A stretch of DNA of 64,000 nucleotides from QHXM01 sp032160705 (lineage in GTDB: Bacteria; Acidobacteriota; Blastocatellia; Pyrinomonadales; Pyrinomonadaceae): assembly GCA_032160705.1 (NCBI GenBank), contig JAVHVE010000035.1:1-64000 (forward strand), read 5' to 3'. A model generated the notes under the pieces. That model ran no database searches and was not told the origin of the DNA. It worked only from the letters and a program-made list of their open reading frames with translations. Position 1 is the stretch's first letter. Every line of letters starts with the position of its first letter. A program made the position numbers and the translations under genes. Of the stretch, positions 8,384 through 16,597 are shown piece by piece.

Positions 8384-8400
8384 CTGATAACATCTATCAG
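8384..8400. promoter_or_regulatory. Perfect 17-bp palindrome upstream of korA
   Basis: CTGATA (8384-8389), 5-nt spacer, TATCAG (8395-8400). It ends 22 nt before the korA start. The size and symmetry fit an operator for a dimeric regulator, but no regulator can be named. Confidence 0.4.
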
Positions 8401-8422
8401 CAAAGAGGACACGAATAAAGTA

Positions 8423-10282
8423 ATGAGCACTGTTATCGAAAACCCCATTGAGCAAGAGAAGAATCTGGAAGAGTTGGAAACCGTCACGATTCGCTTCGCC
8501 GGAGATTCCGGCGATGGCATGCAGTTGACGGGCACGCAGTTTACGAATACGTCGGCGGTGGTCGGCAACGACATCTCGACGCTGCCTGATTTCCCCGCAG
8601 AGATTCGCGCGCCTGCCGGGAGTCTGCCGGGCGTCTCCGGTTTTCAGTTGAACTTTTCCAGCCAGGACATACGCACACCCGGCGACCAGCCAAACGTCTT
8701 GATTGCCATGAACCCGGCGGCGCTCAAAGTCAATCTTTCGGATTTGGAAGAAGGCGGCACGCTCATCATCAACACGGATGAGTTTACGCCCTCCAATCTG
8801 GAGCACGCCGCGTACACCTCGAACCCGCTCGAAGACGATTCGCTGAAAGGTTATCGCGTCCACCGTCTGCCCATCACGACGCTCAACATGAACGCGCTCA
8901 AAGGGCAGGTCGAATTGTCGCGCAAGGAGATGGATCGCTGCAAAAACTTCTTCGCGCTCGGCGTCCTCTACTGGCTTTATGATCGCCCGATGGAGCAAAC
9001 CATTAATTGGATTCGGGACAAGTTCGCCAAAAACCCGGAGGTGATGAAGGCCAACGAAATTGTGCTCAGGACGGGCTATAACTTCGCCGACACGACCGAA
9101 GTCTTCACCACGCACTTCACGATCAAGAAGGCGCAGATTGCTCCGGGCAAGTACCGAAAGATTACGGGCAACGAAGCGACAGCCATCGGTTTCATCGCCG
9201 CCTCGCAGCTTTCGGGTCGCCCGCTCTTCTACGGCTCATACCCGATTACACCCGCTTCCGACATTCTTCATGAACTGGCGCGCCACAAAAATTTCGGCGT
9301 CAAGACGTTTCAGGCCGAAGACGAAATCGCCGCGGTCTGCGCGGCCATCGGCGCGAGTTTCGCCGGGCAGATCGGGCTGACCGGAACATCCGGCCCCGGC
9401 GTCGCTCTCAAACAGGAAGCCATCGGTCTGGCCGTGATGACGGAATTGCCGCTCGTTATCATCAACGTCCAGCGCGGTGGCCCTTCGACGGGATTGCCGA
9501 CGAAGACCGAGCAGGCAGACCTCTTTCAGGCCGTCTGGGGACGCAACGGCGAATGCCCGGCCATCGTGGTCGCGCCCTCGACTCCGGCGGATTGTTTCCA
9601 CATGGCTGTGGAAGCCGTGCGTCTTGCCTTCAAGTACATGACGCCCGTCTTCTATCTCTCTGACGGCTACCTGGCAAACGGCGCAGAACCCTGGGCTGTG
9701 CCGAACGTCGAAGATTTGCCGAAGATCGAGATCAAGTTTGCGACAGACCCAACGAACTTCCTGCCCTACGCGCGCGATGAGGAAACGCTCTCGCGCCCCT
9801 ATGCTATTCCCGGCACGCCCGGACTGGAACATCGCGTCGGCGGCATCGAAAAGCAACATCTGACAGGCAACGTCAACTACGACCCGGAAAATCACCACTT
9901 CATGGTTAAGCTCCGGCAAGAAAAGGTTGACCGCGCCGCCAACGACATCCCGCTGATAGAAGTTTTTGGCGAAAAGACCGGCAAGGTACTCGTGCTCGGC
10001 TGGGGCTCAACCTACGGCTCGATCACTTCAGCCGTCGAGAAGTTGCAGCGCGAAGGCAAACAGGTTTCAAGCGCGCATCTCAAATATCTCAACCCGTTCC
10101 CGAAGAACCTGGGCGAAATACTCTCCGGCTTCGAGACGGTGATTGTGCCTGAGATGAACCTCGGACAACTCTGCACCATGATTCGCGCTCGTTATCTCGT
10201 TGACGCCGTGCCCTTCTCGAAAGTCAAAGGCCGCCCTTTCCAGATTCGGGAGATTGTGCGAAAGGTCGAGGAGTATTTGTGA
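8423..10282 (+). CDS. korA: 2-oxoacid:ferredoxin oxidoreductase, fused gamma-alpha subunit
   Basis: A 619-residue KorA-type subunit with an N-terminal gamma domain (about 20-200, with FAGDSGDGMQLTG) and the pyrimidine-binding alpha domain from about residue 247 (GNEATAIGF, then GSYPITPASDILHELA). With KorB it oxidatively decarboxylates a 2-oxoacid, probably 2-oxoglutarate, to the acyl-CoA, reducing ferredoxin. AGAGG about 12 nt before the ATG is the likely ribosome site. Unusually, korB does not follow directly: a Uma2-family gene and a nucleotidyltransferase-like gene intervene. Substrate (2-oxoglutarate versus pyruvate or branched-chain) is not proven by sequence. Confidence 0.93.
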   Translation: MSTVIENPIEQEKNLEELETVTIRFAGDSGDGMQLTGTQFTNTSAVVGNDISTLPDFPAEIRAPAGSLPGVSGFQLNFSSQDIRTPGDQPNVLIAMNPAALKVNLSDLEEGGTLIINTDEFTPSNLEHAAYTSNPLEDDSLKGYRVHRLPITTLNMNALKGQVELSRKEMDRCKNFFALGVLYWLYDRPMEQTINWIRDKFAKNPEVMKANEIVLRTGYNFADTTEVFTTHFTIKKAQIAPGKYRKITGNEATAIGFIAASQLSGRPLFYGSYPITPASDILHELARHKNFGVKTFQAEDEIAAVCAAIGASFAGQIGLTGTSGPGVALKQEAIGLAVMTELPLVIINVQRGGPSTGLPTKTEQADLFQAVWGRNGECPAIVVAPSTPADCFHMAVEAVRLAFKYMTPVFYLSDGYLANGAEPWAVPNVEDLPKIEIKFATDPTNFLPYARDEETLSRPYAIPGTPGLEHRVGGIEKQHLTGNVNYDPENHHFMVKLRQEKVDRAANDIPLIEVFGEKTGKVLVLGWGSTYGSITSAVEKLQREGKQVSSAHLKYLNPFPKNLGEILSGFETVIVPEMNLGQLCTMIRARYLVDAVPFSKVKGRPFQIREIVRKVEEYL

Positions 10283-10285
10283 GCT

Positions 10286-10843
10286 ATGAGCAGCACGACT
10301 ACCAAATTGGTGACGGCTGACGAGTTGCTGATGATGCCGAAGGACGGCTTTCATTATGAACTCGTCAGAGGAGAATTGAAGCGTATGTCGCCTACGGGAG
10401 AAGAGCATGGTGGCGTCACGATGGAGTTGGCAGCTCCCCTTCATCATTACGTCAAACTCAACCGGCTCGGTCGAGTTTACGCGGCAGAAACAGGCTTCAA
10501 ACTTGAAAGCGATCCCGACACAGTGCGCGCACCGGATATTGCCTTCGTTCGCGCAGAGAGGATTCAGTCCACAGGCAGAGCGCAAGGTTATGGAGAGGGC
10601 GCGCCCGACCTGGCGGTCGAGGTCTTAAGTCCAGGCAACACAAAACGAGAGATGGCAGAGAAGATTGAGGAATATTTCGCAGCGGGCGCGCGTCTGGTGT
10701 GGGTGGTTAATCCAAAATCGAAAACCGTCACGGTCTATCGCTCGCTCACAGACATTGTTACGCTCACAGAGAAAGATACGCTTGACGGCGGCGAAGTTGT
10801 GCCCGGCTTTCAAATTCCTGTCGCCGAGATTTTCGCTATATGA
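10286..10843 (+). CDS. Uma2 family (DUF820) endonuclease-like protein
   Basis: A 185-residue protein of the Uma2/DUF820 family with a restriction-endonuclease-like fold. Typical motifs are YELVRGEL near the start, VRAPDIAFV near residue 78, PDLAVEVLSPGNTKREM near 110 and the KI.EYFAAGARLVWVV segment. The putative PD-ExK-like core is D...EV. Members are abundant in Cyanobacteria and Acidobacteriota and their role is unknown. It starts 3 nt after the korA stop and overlaps the next gene by ATGA, so it is embedded in the kor operon. Confidence 0.85.
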   Translation: MSSTTTKLVTADELLMMPKDGFHYELVRGELKRMSPTGEEHGGVTMELAAPLHHYVKLNRLGRVYAAETGFKLESDPDTVRAPDIAFVRAERIQSTGRAQGYGEGAPDLAVEVLSPGNTKREMAEKIEEYFAAGARLVWVVNPKSKTVTVYRSLTDIVTLTEKDTLDGGEVVPGFQIPVAEIFAI

Positions 10844-11487
10844 CGGCTTCCACTTCAAACGTTGATTCTCGGTCTATCCATGACGTGTACGCGGAGGGGC
10901 TGCGCTACTTTATGGGTGAAGGAACGCTTCAAGGCACGCTGGCGCAAGTTTCTTCCGACCTGAAGGAGCGCGGGATAGACTACATGGTCATTGACGCGGT
11001 CGCGTTGATGGCTTATGGCTATCCACGATTCACCGAAGATATTGATCTGGTGCTGACAAGCGAGGGGCTGGAAGCATTTCATCGAGAGTTAGTCGGATTG
11101 GGCTACGTTCCCGCATTTCCGGGCGCAAGGAAAAGGCTGCGCTCGACACGCGAGGGGGTGAGCATTGAAGTGATTCTGGCCGGTGAATATCCGGGCGATG
11201 GTAGACCTAAGCCTGTGAGTTTTCCCGTGCCTGCAACTTCTTCGACGGAAATTGACGGCGTGCGAATCGTCACGCTTGAGAAATTGATTGAGCTGAAACT
11301 GGCTTCAGGTATGACCGCGCCCGACCGTTTGAAGGATTTGGCCGACGTGCAGGAATTGATTAAAGTGCGCGGCCTCACCGCCGACTTTGCCGCGATGCTG
11401 AGTCCTTATGTGCGAGGCAAATTTTTAGAGTTATCCAGTGCGGTCAAGGACGCCAGGCAAGCGAATGATATTAAGGAGCAAGAATGA
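10840..11487 (+). CDS. Nucleotidyltransferase-like protein (AbiEii/MNT-type fold)
   Basis: A 215-residue protein with the beta-polymerase-like pattern AYGYPRFTEDIDLVL near residues 53-67, where DID holds the metal-binding aspartates. The usual GG/GA before this motif is replaced by IDAVALMAYG, so activity may be altered. Related proteins occur as solitary nucleotidyltransferases and as antitoxin/toxin partners. It overlaps the Uma2 gene and korB by 4 nt each (ATGA), and the korB ribosome site AAGGAG is inside it. I cannot assign a substrate. Confidence 0.7.
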   Translation: MTASTSNVDSRSIHDVYAEGLRYFMGEGTLQGTLAQVSSDLKERGIDYMVIDAVALMAYGYPRFTEDIDLVLTSEGLEAFHRELVGLGYVPAFPGARKRLRSTREGVSIEVILAGEYPGDGRPKPVSFPVPATSSTEIDGVRIVTLEKLIELKLASGMTAPDRLKDLADVQELIKVRGLTADFAAMLSPYVRGKFLELSSAVKDARQANDIKEQE

Positions 11488-12608
11488 ACGAGAACGGTAA
11501 CGGAACAAACGGCAACGGACATAAAGACAACGCCGAGGCCGCTGCTTCGCCGGAAGCTTACGCGGGTTCGATGGCGGCTGGCGAGGTAGCCCCGCCGCCC
11601 GTGAAATTAACGAAAGCGGATTTCGTTTCGGGGCAGGAAGTGCGCTGGTGTCCGGGCTGCGGCGATTATTCGATCCTGAATAACGTGCAGAAGGTGATGC
11701 CTGAACTCGGCATCCCGCGCGAGAAAATCGTCTTCGTTTCAGGCATCGGCTGCTCCTCGCGCTTCCCCTACTACATGAACACCTACGGCTTCCACTCGAT
11801 TCACGGGCGCGCCCCTGCGATTGCGACCGGCATCAAGGCGGCGAATCCCGAATTGAGCGTCTGGGTCATCACTGGCGACGGAGACGCGCTCTCCATCGGT
11901 GGCAACCATTTCATGCACGCCATCCGTCGCAACCTGGACATGAACTACATCCTCTTCAACAACCGCATCTACGGTTTGACGAAGGGGCAATACAGCCCGA
12001 CCTCCGAGCTTGGCAAGAAGACTAAATCAACTCCGATGGGCGTGATTGATTACCCCCTGAACCCGCTTTCTGTCGCCATCGCCTCGGAAGCCACTTTCGT
12101 TGCGCGCTCGCTCGACATTGATGTCAAGCACCTCGGCGCTACAGTTCAGGCGGCGGCTCATCACAAAGGCGTCTCGTTCGTCGAGGTCTATCAGAATTGC
12201 AATATCTTCAACGACCACGCCTTTGATTATTTCGCCGAACGCTCGATCCGCTCAGACCACATGATTTACCTTGAGCACGAAAAGCCGATGGTCTTCGGCA
12301 AGGATCGAGACAAAGGCATTCGCATGAACGGCGCGCATCCTGAAGTCGTCCAACTGGGCAGCGAGACGGGACTCACCGAAAACGACCTGCTCGTCCACGA
12401 CATTCATCTCAAAGACCCGTCGGTCGCCTTCATGCTCGCGCGCATGGAGCAACCACACTTTCCGCAGCCCGTCGGCATCTTCCGCTCGGTGGAACGCGCC
12501 ACCTACGAAGACATGATGACCGACCAGATCACAGCCGCCACCGCCAAGTTTGGTCCCGGCAGCCTGGACAAGCTAATTAATAGCGGCGATATGTGGACGG
12601 TAGAATAA
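11484..12608 (+). CDS. korB: 2-oxoacid:ferredoxin oxidoreductase, beta subunit
   Basis: A 374-residue TPP-binding subunit. WCPGCGDYSILN (near residue 52) and GIGCSSRFPYY supply cluster/TPP contacts, and GDGDALSIGGNHFMHAIRRN with FNNRIYGLTKGQYSPTS is the TPP/Mg motif. An N-terminal stretch of about 35 residues rich in N and G (NENGNGTNGNGH) is probably disordered. Translation is coupled to the preceding nucleotidyltransferase-like gene through an ATGA overlap and the AAGGAG inside that gene. It partners KorA, encoded 1.2 kb upstream. Confidence 0.93.
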   Translation: MNENGNGTNGNGHKDNAEAAASPEAYAGSMAAGEVAPPPVKLTKADFVSGQEVRWCPGCGDYSILNNVQKVMPELGIPREKIVFVSGIGCSSRFPYYMNTYGFHSIHGRAPAIATGIKAANPELSVWVITGDGDALSIGGNHFMHAIRRNLDMNYILFNNRIYGLTKGQYSPTSELGKKTKSTPMGVIDYPLNPLSVAIASEATFVARSLDIDVKHLGATVQAAAHHKGVSFVEVYQNCNIFNDHAFDYFAERSIRSDHMIYLEHEKPMVFGKDRDKGIRMNGAHPEVVQLGSETGLTENDLLVHDIHLKDPSVAFMLARMEQPHFPQPVGIFRSVERATYEDMMTDQITAATAKFGPGSLDKLINSGDMWTVE

Positions 12609-12690
12609 AGGATGAGGGATGAGGGCGGAGGGATGAAGAAAAGACAATAGCTTTTATTTCATCCCGCATCCCTCCGCCCTCATCCCTTAA
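12606..12690. repeat. Heptad palindrome, GGATGAG class
   Basis: The left arm (12608-12637) has GGATGAG, GGATGAG, GGCGGAG, GGATGAA units. The right arm (12659-12690) is its inverse. The centre carries AAAAGACAATAGCTTTT. It starts at the korB stop codon and ends 19 nt before the next gene. Confidence 0.82.
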
Positions 12691-12708
12691 GAATCGGAGC
12701 GAAGCGAC

Positions 12709-13224
12709 ATGATTTGTCCATCGTGTGGTCACGATAATCTTGAAGGCATGGATCGCTGCGAGAACTGCATGAAGTCTCTGCGCGATTTGGATGTGCCGCG
12801 CGCCGATGCGACGGGTGGTCTCGTGCGGTCCGTGATGGAAGATAGCTTGAATCGTCTGGAGCAGGCCGAGACTATCAGAGCGCGACCCTCGGAATCTGCG
12901 CTTGAAGTCGCGCGCCGGATGAGAGACGCTCAAACGGGCTGTGCGCTCGTCGTCGATGACGAGGGCAAGCTCGTCGGTATCTTCACCGAGCATGATGTGC
13001 TGCGTAAGATGGTAAGCAAGGGCGATGATATACAGGATGTTCCCGTCAGCCAATTGATGAGCGGAAATCCAGAGACGCTGCGTGAGACTGATTCGGTCGC
13101 TGCCGCTCTCAACAAGATGGCGATGGGTCGCTACCGCCATGTTCCCGTCGCCAGAAACGACGGCAGCTACAGCGTTGCCTCAATCAAAAGTGTGCTCAAA
13201 TACATCGCACAGGAAGAGTGGTAA
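12709..13224 (+). CDS. Zinc-ribbon plus CBS-pair protein
   Basis: A 171-residue protein with an N-terminal zinc ribbon (C3, C6, C17, C20 in CPSC...CENC) followed by two CBS domains (about 55-110 and 115-170). The CBS motifs GCALVVDDEGKLVGIFTEHD and RYRHVPVA closely parallel those of the CBS protein at 7787-8311. It is the last plus-strand gene of the kor segment and converges on a glycosyltransferase. A nucleotide-sensing regulatory role is likely from the family; the partner is unknown. Confidence 0.85.
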   Translation: MICPSCGHDNLEGMDRCENCMKSLRDLDVPRADATGGLVRSVMEDSLNRLEQAETIRARPSESALEVARRMRDAQTGCALVVDDEGKLVGIFTEHDVLRKMVSKGDDIQDVPVSQLMSGNPETLRETDSVAAALNKMAMGRYRHVPVARNDGSYSVASIKSVLKYIAQEEW

Positions 13225-13289
13225 AGGCTTTCCTCTTTAATTCACCAGACCAGCCGCGCCGCTTCCCTGATCTCAAAAGATTCGCAGGC

Positions 13290-14462
13290 TTACTTCGTCG
13301 GCTCGCGCACGCCAACTTCATCGCGCGTCAATTTGTCTTCCGAAGTGAGATTACCGGCATGCACAGGTGGCCGCCCCATCAGCCTGGCGAACAGGTCTTC
13401 ATAGCAATCAACCACACGCTCCCAGTCGTAATACTTCCTGACCCTTTCTTGAGCGCGCAGGCGATACGTGCTGACCAAAGAGCCGTCTCTTAAGACGCGC
13501 TGAAGCTGCTCGGTGAGGTCTGCTTCGTCTGCGTAAGCGAGACCCGCTTCGCCAACGGCTTCGACGTTCTCCGGTGCGCCAAGCGTCAGGACGCAATTGC
13601 CATAGCCCATCGCTTCCAGCAGCGCCGGATGCGTGCCGCCGACCTCTGTGGCATGCACGTAGCAATAAGCGTTTTGCTGCAACATGCGATAGTCTTTGCC
13701 AAAGACAAAACCCGTGAAGATGATGCGCTTGTCGCCCCGCGCACGTGCGCGAAGTTCCTCGATATAATCGCGCGCGTAGGGAGCATCGCCGACGATCAGG
13801 AGCTTGTGGGCGGTTCTGACTTTCTTAAAAGCTTCGATGACGAGATGCGCGTTGTTCTCAGGCTCCAGCCTTGAAACGTAGAGCACGTAGCGGTTCGGCT
13901 CAACCCGCCACTGGCGCACAGCCGGTTCGGGACGACGTTCGATCTCCGCGCCGTAAGCGATCATGGTTGAAGGCGCGTTGTAGCGGGCCAGGTAATAGTC
14001 CTGAATGACACGCGCATCCGTGACAATCTCGTTCGGCAGGAATGTGGCAAGCCGCTCGACCAGCCGGTAGTAGTTTCGTCCGAGCCAATTCCATTTCTTG
14101 CGCTTGTGCTCAAGCCCATCCACGTTGATGGCTACGGGCGTGCCCGTCAATCTCAAAATGGGGGCGAAGGGCGCGTTGGCGGCATTGCAGATGAGCGCAG
14201 CGTCGTAGCGCGCAGGGACAGCATAGAGCGCGGAGAGAAAGGAGTGGACGACCGTATCGAAATACTTGTGCCGGATGGTCGGCAGCACCTTCAGGCGCAC
14301 GCCGTGATATTCAAGCTGGCGCGGGCTGACGTAGTGTGCGCGGCAATAGACCGTCACGTCATGGCCGCGCGCAACCAATCGAGTCGAGAGATGTTCGGCG
14401 AAAGTTTCAAAGCCGCCGTAGCTGGCAGGCACCCCGCGCGTTCCTAAAATTGCTAATCGCAT
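13290..14462 (-). CDS. Glycosyltransferase family 4 protein with DUF1972 N-terminal domain
   Basis: A 390-residue GT-B fold enzyme. The N-terminus MRLAILGTRGVPASYGGFET is the DUF1972 signature found in rhamnosyl/glucosyltransferases of capsule and O-antigen loci. The C-terminal half has the family GT4 donor motif, here GGTHPALLEAMGYGNCVL, where the glutamate contacts the sugar nucleotide. It follows a second glycosyltransferase and the rplS-rnhB operon on the same strand. Donor and acceptor are not predictable. Confidence 0.88.
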   Translation of the reverse strand: MRLAILGTRGVPASYGGFETFAEHLSTRLVARGHDVTVYCRAHYVSPRQLEYHGVRLKVLPTIRHKYFDTVVHSFLSALYAVPARYDAALICNAANAPFAPILRLTGTPVAINVDGLEHKRKKWNWLGRNYYRLVERLATFLPNEIVTDARVIQDYYLARYNAPSTMIAYGAEIERRPEPAVRQWRVEPNRYVLYVSRLEPENNAHLVIEAFKKVRTAHKLLIVGDAPYARDYIEELRARARGDKRIIFTGFVFGKDYRMLQQNAYCYVHATEVGGTHPALLEAMGYGNCVLTLGAPENVEAVGEAGLAYADEADLTEQLQRVLRDGSLVSTYRLRAQERVRKYYDWERVVDCYEDLFARLMGRPPVHAGNLTSEDKLTRDEVGVREPTK

Positions 14463-14466
14463 CCGT

Positions 14467-14588
14467 TAAGGGATGAGGGAAGAAGCAAGGGATGAGGGAT
14501 GAGGGATGAGGGATGAAATAAAAGCTTCTCGTCTTTATTCATCCCTCATCCCTCATCCCTCATCCCTCATTTTCATCCCTCATCCCTT
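14467..14588. repeat. Heptad palindrome, GGATGAG class (long)
   Basis: Arms at 14467-14518 and 14539-14588 hold six to seven GGATGAG-type units each, with AAAAGCTTCTCGTCTTT in the centre. The C-terminal codons (DEG-stop) of the upstream glycosyltransferase are encoded by the right arm. Confidence 0.87.
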
Positions 14589-15856
14589 CCTCCTATCGCT
14601 CGTCTGTATGCTTGTAAGGTTAATCGTGCTGTCTCGCGCCAGCTAAAATGTCTGGCGCGCGCCAGCCCTTTGATGCGCAACTCGGCGCGTAAGTTCGGAT
14701 CATCAATCACCCGCGCGATCAGGGAAGCCAGAGCGCCTTTGTCAAAAGGATCAACGAGCAATCCGGCATCCTGGACAACTTCGGGCAAGCTCGTGAGAGT
14801 GCCCGCGATGACGGGCGTGCCGCACTGCATCGCTTCCAGGGGCGGCAGACCGAAGCCCTCGAAGTATGACGGGTAAACGAAGCAGAGTGCCCCCGTATAG
14901 AGCGCAGGCAAATCCGCTTCCTCCACGTATCCCGTTAAGACCGTCAGGTCGCCCAGACCATACTCTTCAATAGCGCGTAACGTCTCATCATAAAGCCAGG
15001 CTTTTTTTCCAACCAGGGCAAGTTGAGGAAGATTAGCCTGTGGACGCGCGCGGCGCAAGTCCGCGTAAGCTGCGATCAAATGGGCCAGATTTTTTCGCGG
15101 TTGGATTGAGCCGACCGCCAGGATGTAGTCGCCTTTAATCCCATACAGCTCACGAACGCGCGTCACTTCTCTTTCATCCATGACGGGCGCGAAATGAGCG
15201 GGCGCGGCAAGCGGGGTGACGCTTACGCGCCGAGGCTCGATCCCGTAAGTCTCCATGATGTCGCGGCGCGTATGGTGGGATGGGACGAGGATGTGCGAGG
15301 CCGTGCGTGCCGTCCGGCGCACAGTCAAGCGAAGCTGCATCCGGCTTCTGCGCTTGAAGGTTTGCGGTAAATGCTCGAACGAGAGATCGTGGATGGTGGC
15401 GACGACCGGGCAGGGAGCAAACGGCGGCGCGGTGTATTGCACGTGGAGCAGATCAACGGGACGACGACGCAGCTCTTTGACGAGCGTCAAAGGGATTCGC
15501 ACCAGCGGCGTGTGCGGCAGCGTCAACTGAACGCGGACGTGCGGCCAGCGATTGTGAAAACGCTCGACCGCCTCGCGCCTGGTGACATAGAGCGTGTAGC
15601 GATTGACCGTATCCACTTCGGCCAGAGCTTCTATCAGATTCGTGACATAAGTCTCGTTGCCAGCCAGACCAGTGCCAATAGAGTGAGCATCAATGGCGAT
15701 ACGGAAAGGCAAGGATGAGGGATGAGGGATGAGGGATGAAAAGCAGGAGTCAGGAGTCAGAAGACAGGAGTCAGAAGAATAAGGCTGAAACCGTTCTGCT
15801 GATTTTCTTTTCTTCTGTCTCCTGATTTCTGAATTCTGTCTTCTGCTTTCCTTCAT
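14573..15856 (-). CDS. Glycosyltransferase family 4 protein with repeat-encoded N-terminus
   Basis: A 427-residue reading frame whose GT-B core starts only at about residue 50 (FRIAIDAHSIGTGLAGNETY). The donor motif is YPSYFEGFGLPPLEAMQCGTP. The first ~49 residues are encoded by the composite palindrome at 15710-15876, including the peptide SSLIPHPSSL. I keep the ATG at 15856 because it overlaps the rnhB stop as ATGA and a GAGGG lies 7 nt before it, both supplied by the repeat. A TTG at 15712 is the alternative start. It probably adds a sugar in surface polysaccharide synthesis. Confidence 0.82.
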   Translation of the reverse strand: MKESRRQNSEIRRQKKRKSAERFQPYSSDSCLLTPDSCFSSLIPHPSSLPFRIAIDAHSIGTGLAGNETYVTNLIEALAEVDTVNRYTLYVTRREAVERFHNRWPHVRVQLTLPHTPLVRIPLTLVKELRRRPVDLLHVQYTAPPFAPCPVVATIHDLSFEHLPQTFKRRSRMQLRLTVRRTARTASHILVPSHHTRRDIMETYGIEPRRVSVTPLAAPAHFAPVMDEREVTRVRELYGIKGDYILAVGSIQPRKNLAHLIAAYADLRRARPQANLPQLALVGKKAWLYDETLRAIEEYGLGDLTVLTGYVEEADLPALYTGALCFVYPSYFEGFGLPPLEAMQCGTPVIAGTLTSLPEVVQDAGLLVDPFDKGALASLIARVIDDPNLRAELRIKGLARARHFSWRETARLTLQAYRRAIGGRDEG

Positions 15857-15876
15857 CCCTCATCCCTCATCCCTTC
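15710..15876. repeat. Nested palindrome: GGATGAG outer arms, CAGGAGT inner arms
   Basis: Outer arms at 15710-15739 and 15851-15876 are GGATGAG class. Inner arms at 15741-15779 and about 15810-15847 are CAGGAGT/CAGAAGA class. The centre AATAAGGCTGAAACCG matches the loop core of other CAGGAGT elements. One element appears to sit inside another. Confidence 0.87.
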
Positions 15877-16557
15877 GTTCACCACTCCGTGAAAACTTCT
15901 GCGGTGAATGCGGCAGGGGCCGTGCGTGCGCAGGGCTTCCAGATGCTCGCGGCTGCCGTAGCCGACGTGCCGGGCAAAGTTGTATTGCGGATAGACTTCG
16001 TGAAAGGAGCGCATCAGCGCATCCCGATAGGTTTTGGCGATGACGGAGGCAGCGGCGATGGAGGGCGAAATGGAATCGCCATGAATAATCGCCTTCTGTG
16101 GGAGCCCTACTGCTTTGAGTTGGATGGCGTCTATCAGGAGGTAATCGGCGCAGGGGTCAAGCTGTTTGAGAGCTTCGATCATAGCCAGGCGAGAGGCTTC
16201 GAGGATATTGATCCGGTCAATCTCTTCCGGCTCAACCTGTCCGACGCTGTACGCGACGGCCACTTGCAGGATTTCACCTGCGATGCGCTCGCGTTGCCGT
16301 GCGGTCAACTTCTTGGAATCGTCCAACCCTTCGGGCAAAGGTTTTTCAGGATCAAGAATCACAGCCGCCGCGACCACAGGCCCGGCCAGCGCGCCCCGCC
16401 CGACTTCGTCAACTCCGGCGATGAGACGGAAACCACCAGAGCGCGCCTGATCTTCAAAATCCGTACAGATGGAAGAGACGCGGCGACGGCGACGAGGCAG
16501 GGATGAGGGATGAGGGATGAGGGATGAAGAAGAGACGGAATCATTCTTGCCTTTCAT
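15853..16557 (-). CDS. rnhB: Ribonuclease HII
   Basis: A 234-residue protein that nicks RNA in RNA-DNA hybrids. The catalytic motif is GVDEVGRGALAGPVVAAAV; D in ADYLLIDAIQL and the PSIAAASVIAKTYRDALM segment complete the active site. The core begins near RRRRRVSS; the ~25 preceding residues (containing SSLIPHPSSL) come from the palindrome at 16499-16582. The ATG at 16557 has GAGG 8 nt upstream, both within repeat units. The last residues EGMRDEG are also repeat-encoded. It follows rplS as in many bacteria. Confidence 0.9.
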   Translation of the reverse strand: MKGKNDSVSSSSLIPHPSSLPRRRRRVSSICTDFEDQARSGGFRLIAGVDEVGRGALAGPVVAAAVILDPEKPLPEGLDDSKKLTARQRERIAGEILQVAVAYSVGQVEPEEIDRINILEASRLAMIEALKQLDPCADYLLIDAIQLKAVGLPQKAIIHGDSISPSIAAASVIAKTYRDALMRSFHEVYPQYNFARHVGYGSREHLEALRTHGPCRIHRRSFHGVVNEGMRDEG

Positions 16558-16582
16558 CCCTCCGCCCTCATCCCTCATCCCT
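16499..16582. repeat. Heptad palindrome, GGATGAG class, inside the rnhB 5' end
   Basis: Arms at 16499-16528 and 16552-16582 with GGATGAG/GGCGGAG units. It supplies the rnhB start codon and its ribosome-binding-like GAGG, and is translated through. Extra related units lie at 16585-16612 near the rplS stop. Confidence 0.85.
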
Positions 16583-16597
16583 ATTCTTCCTCCACCT

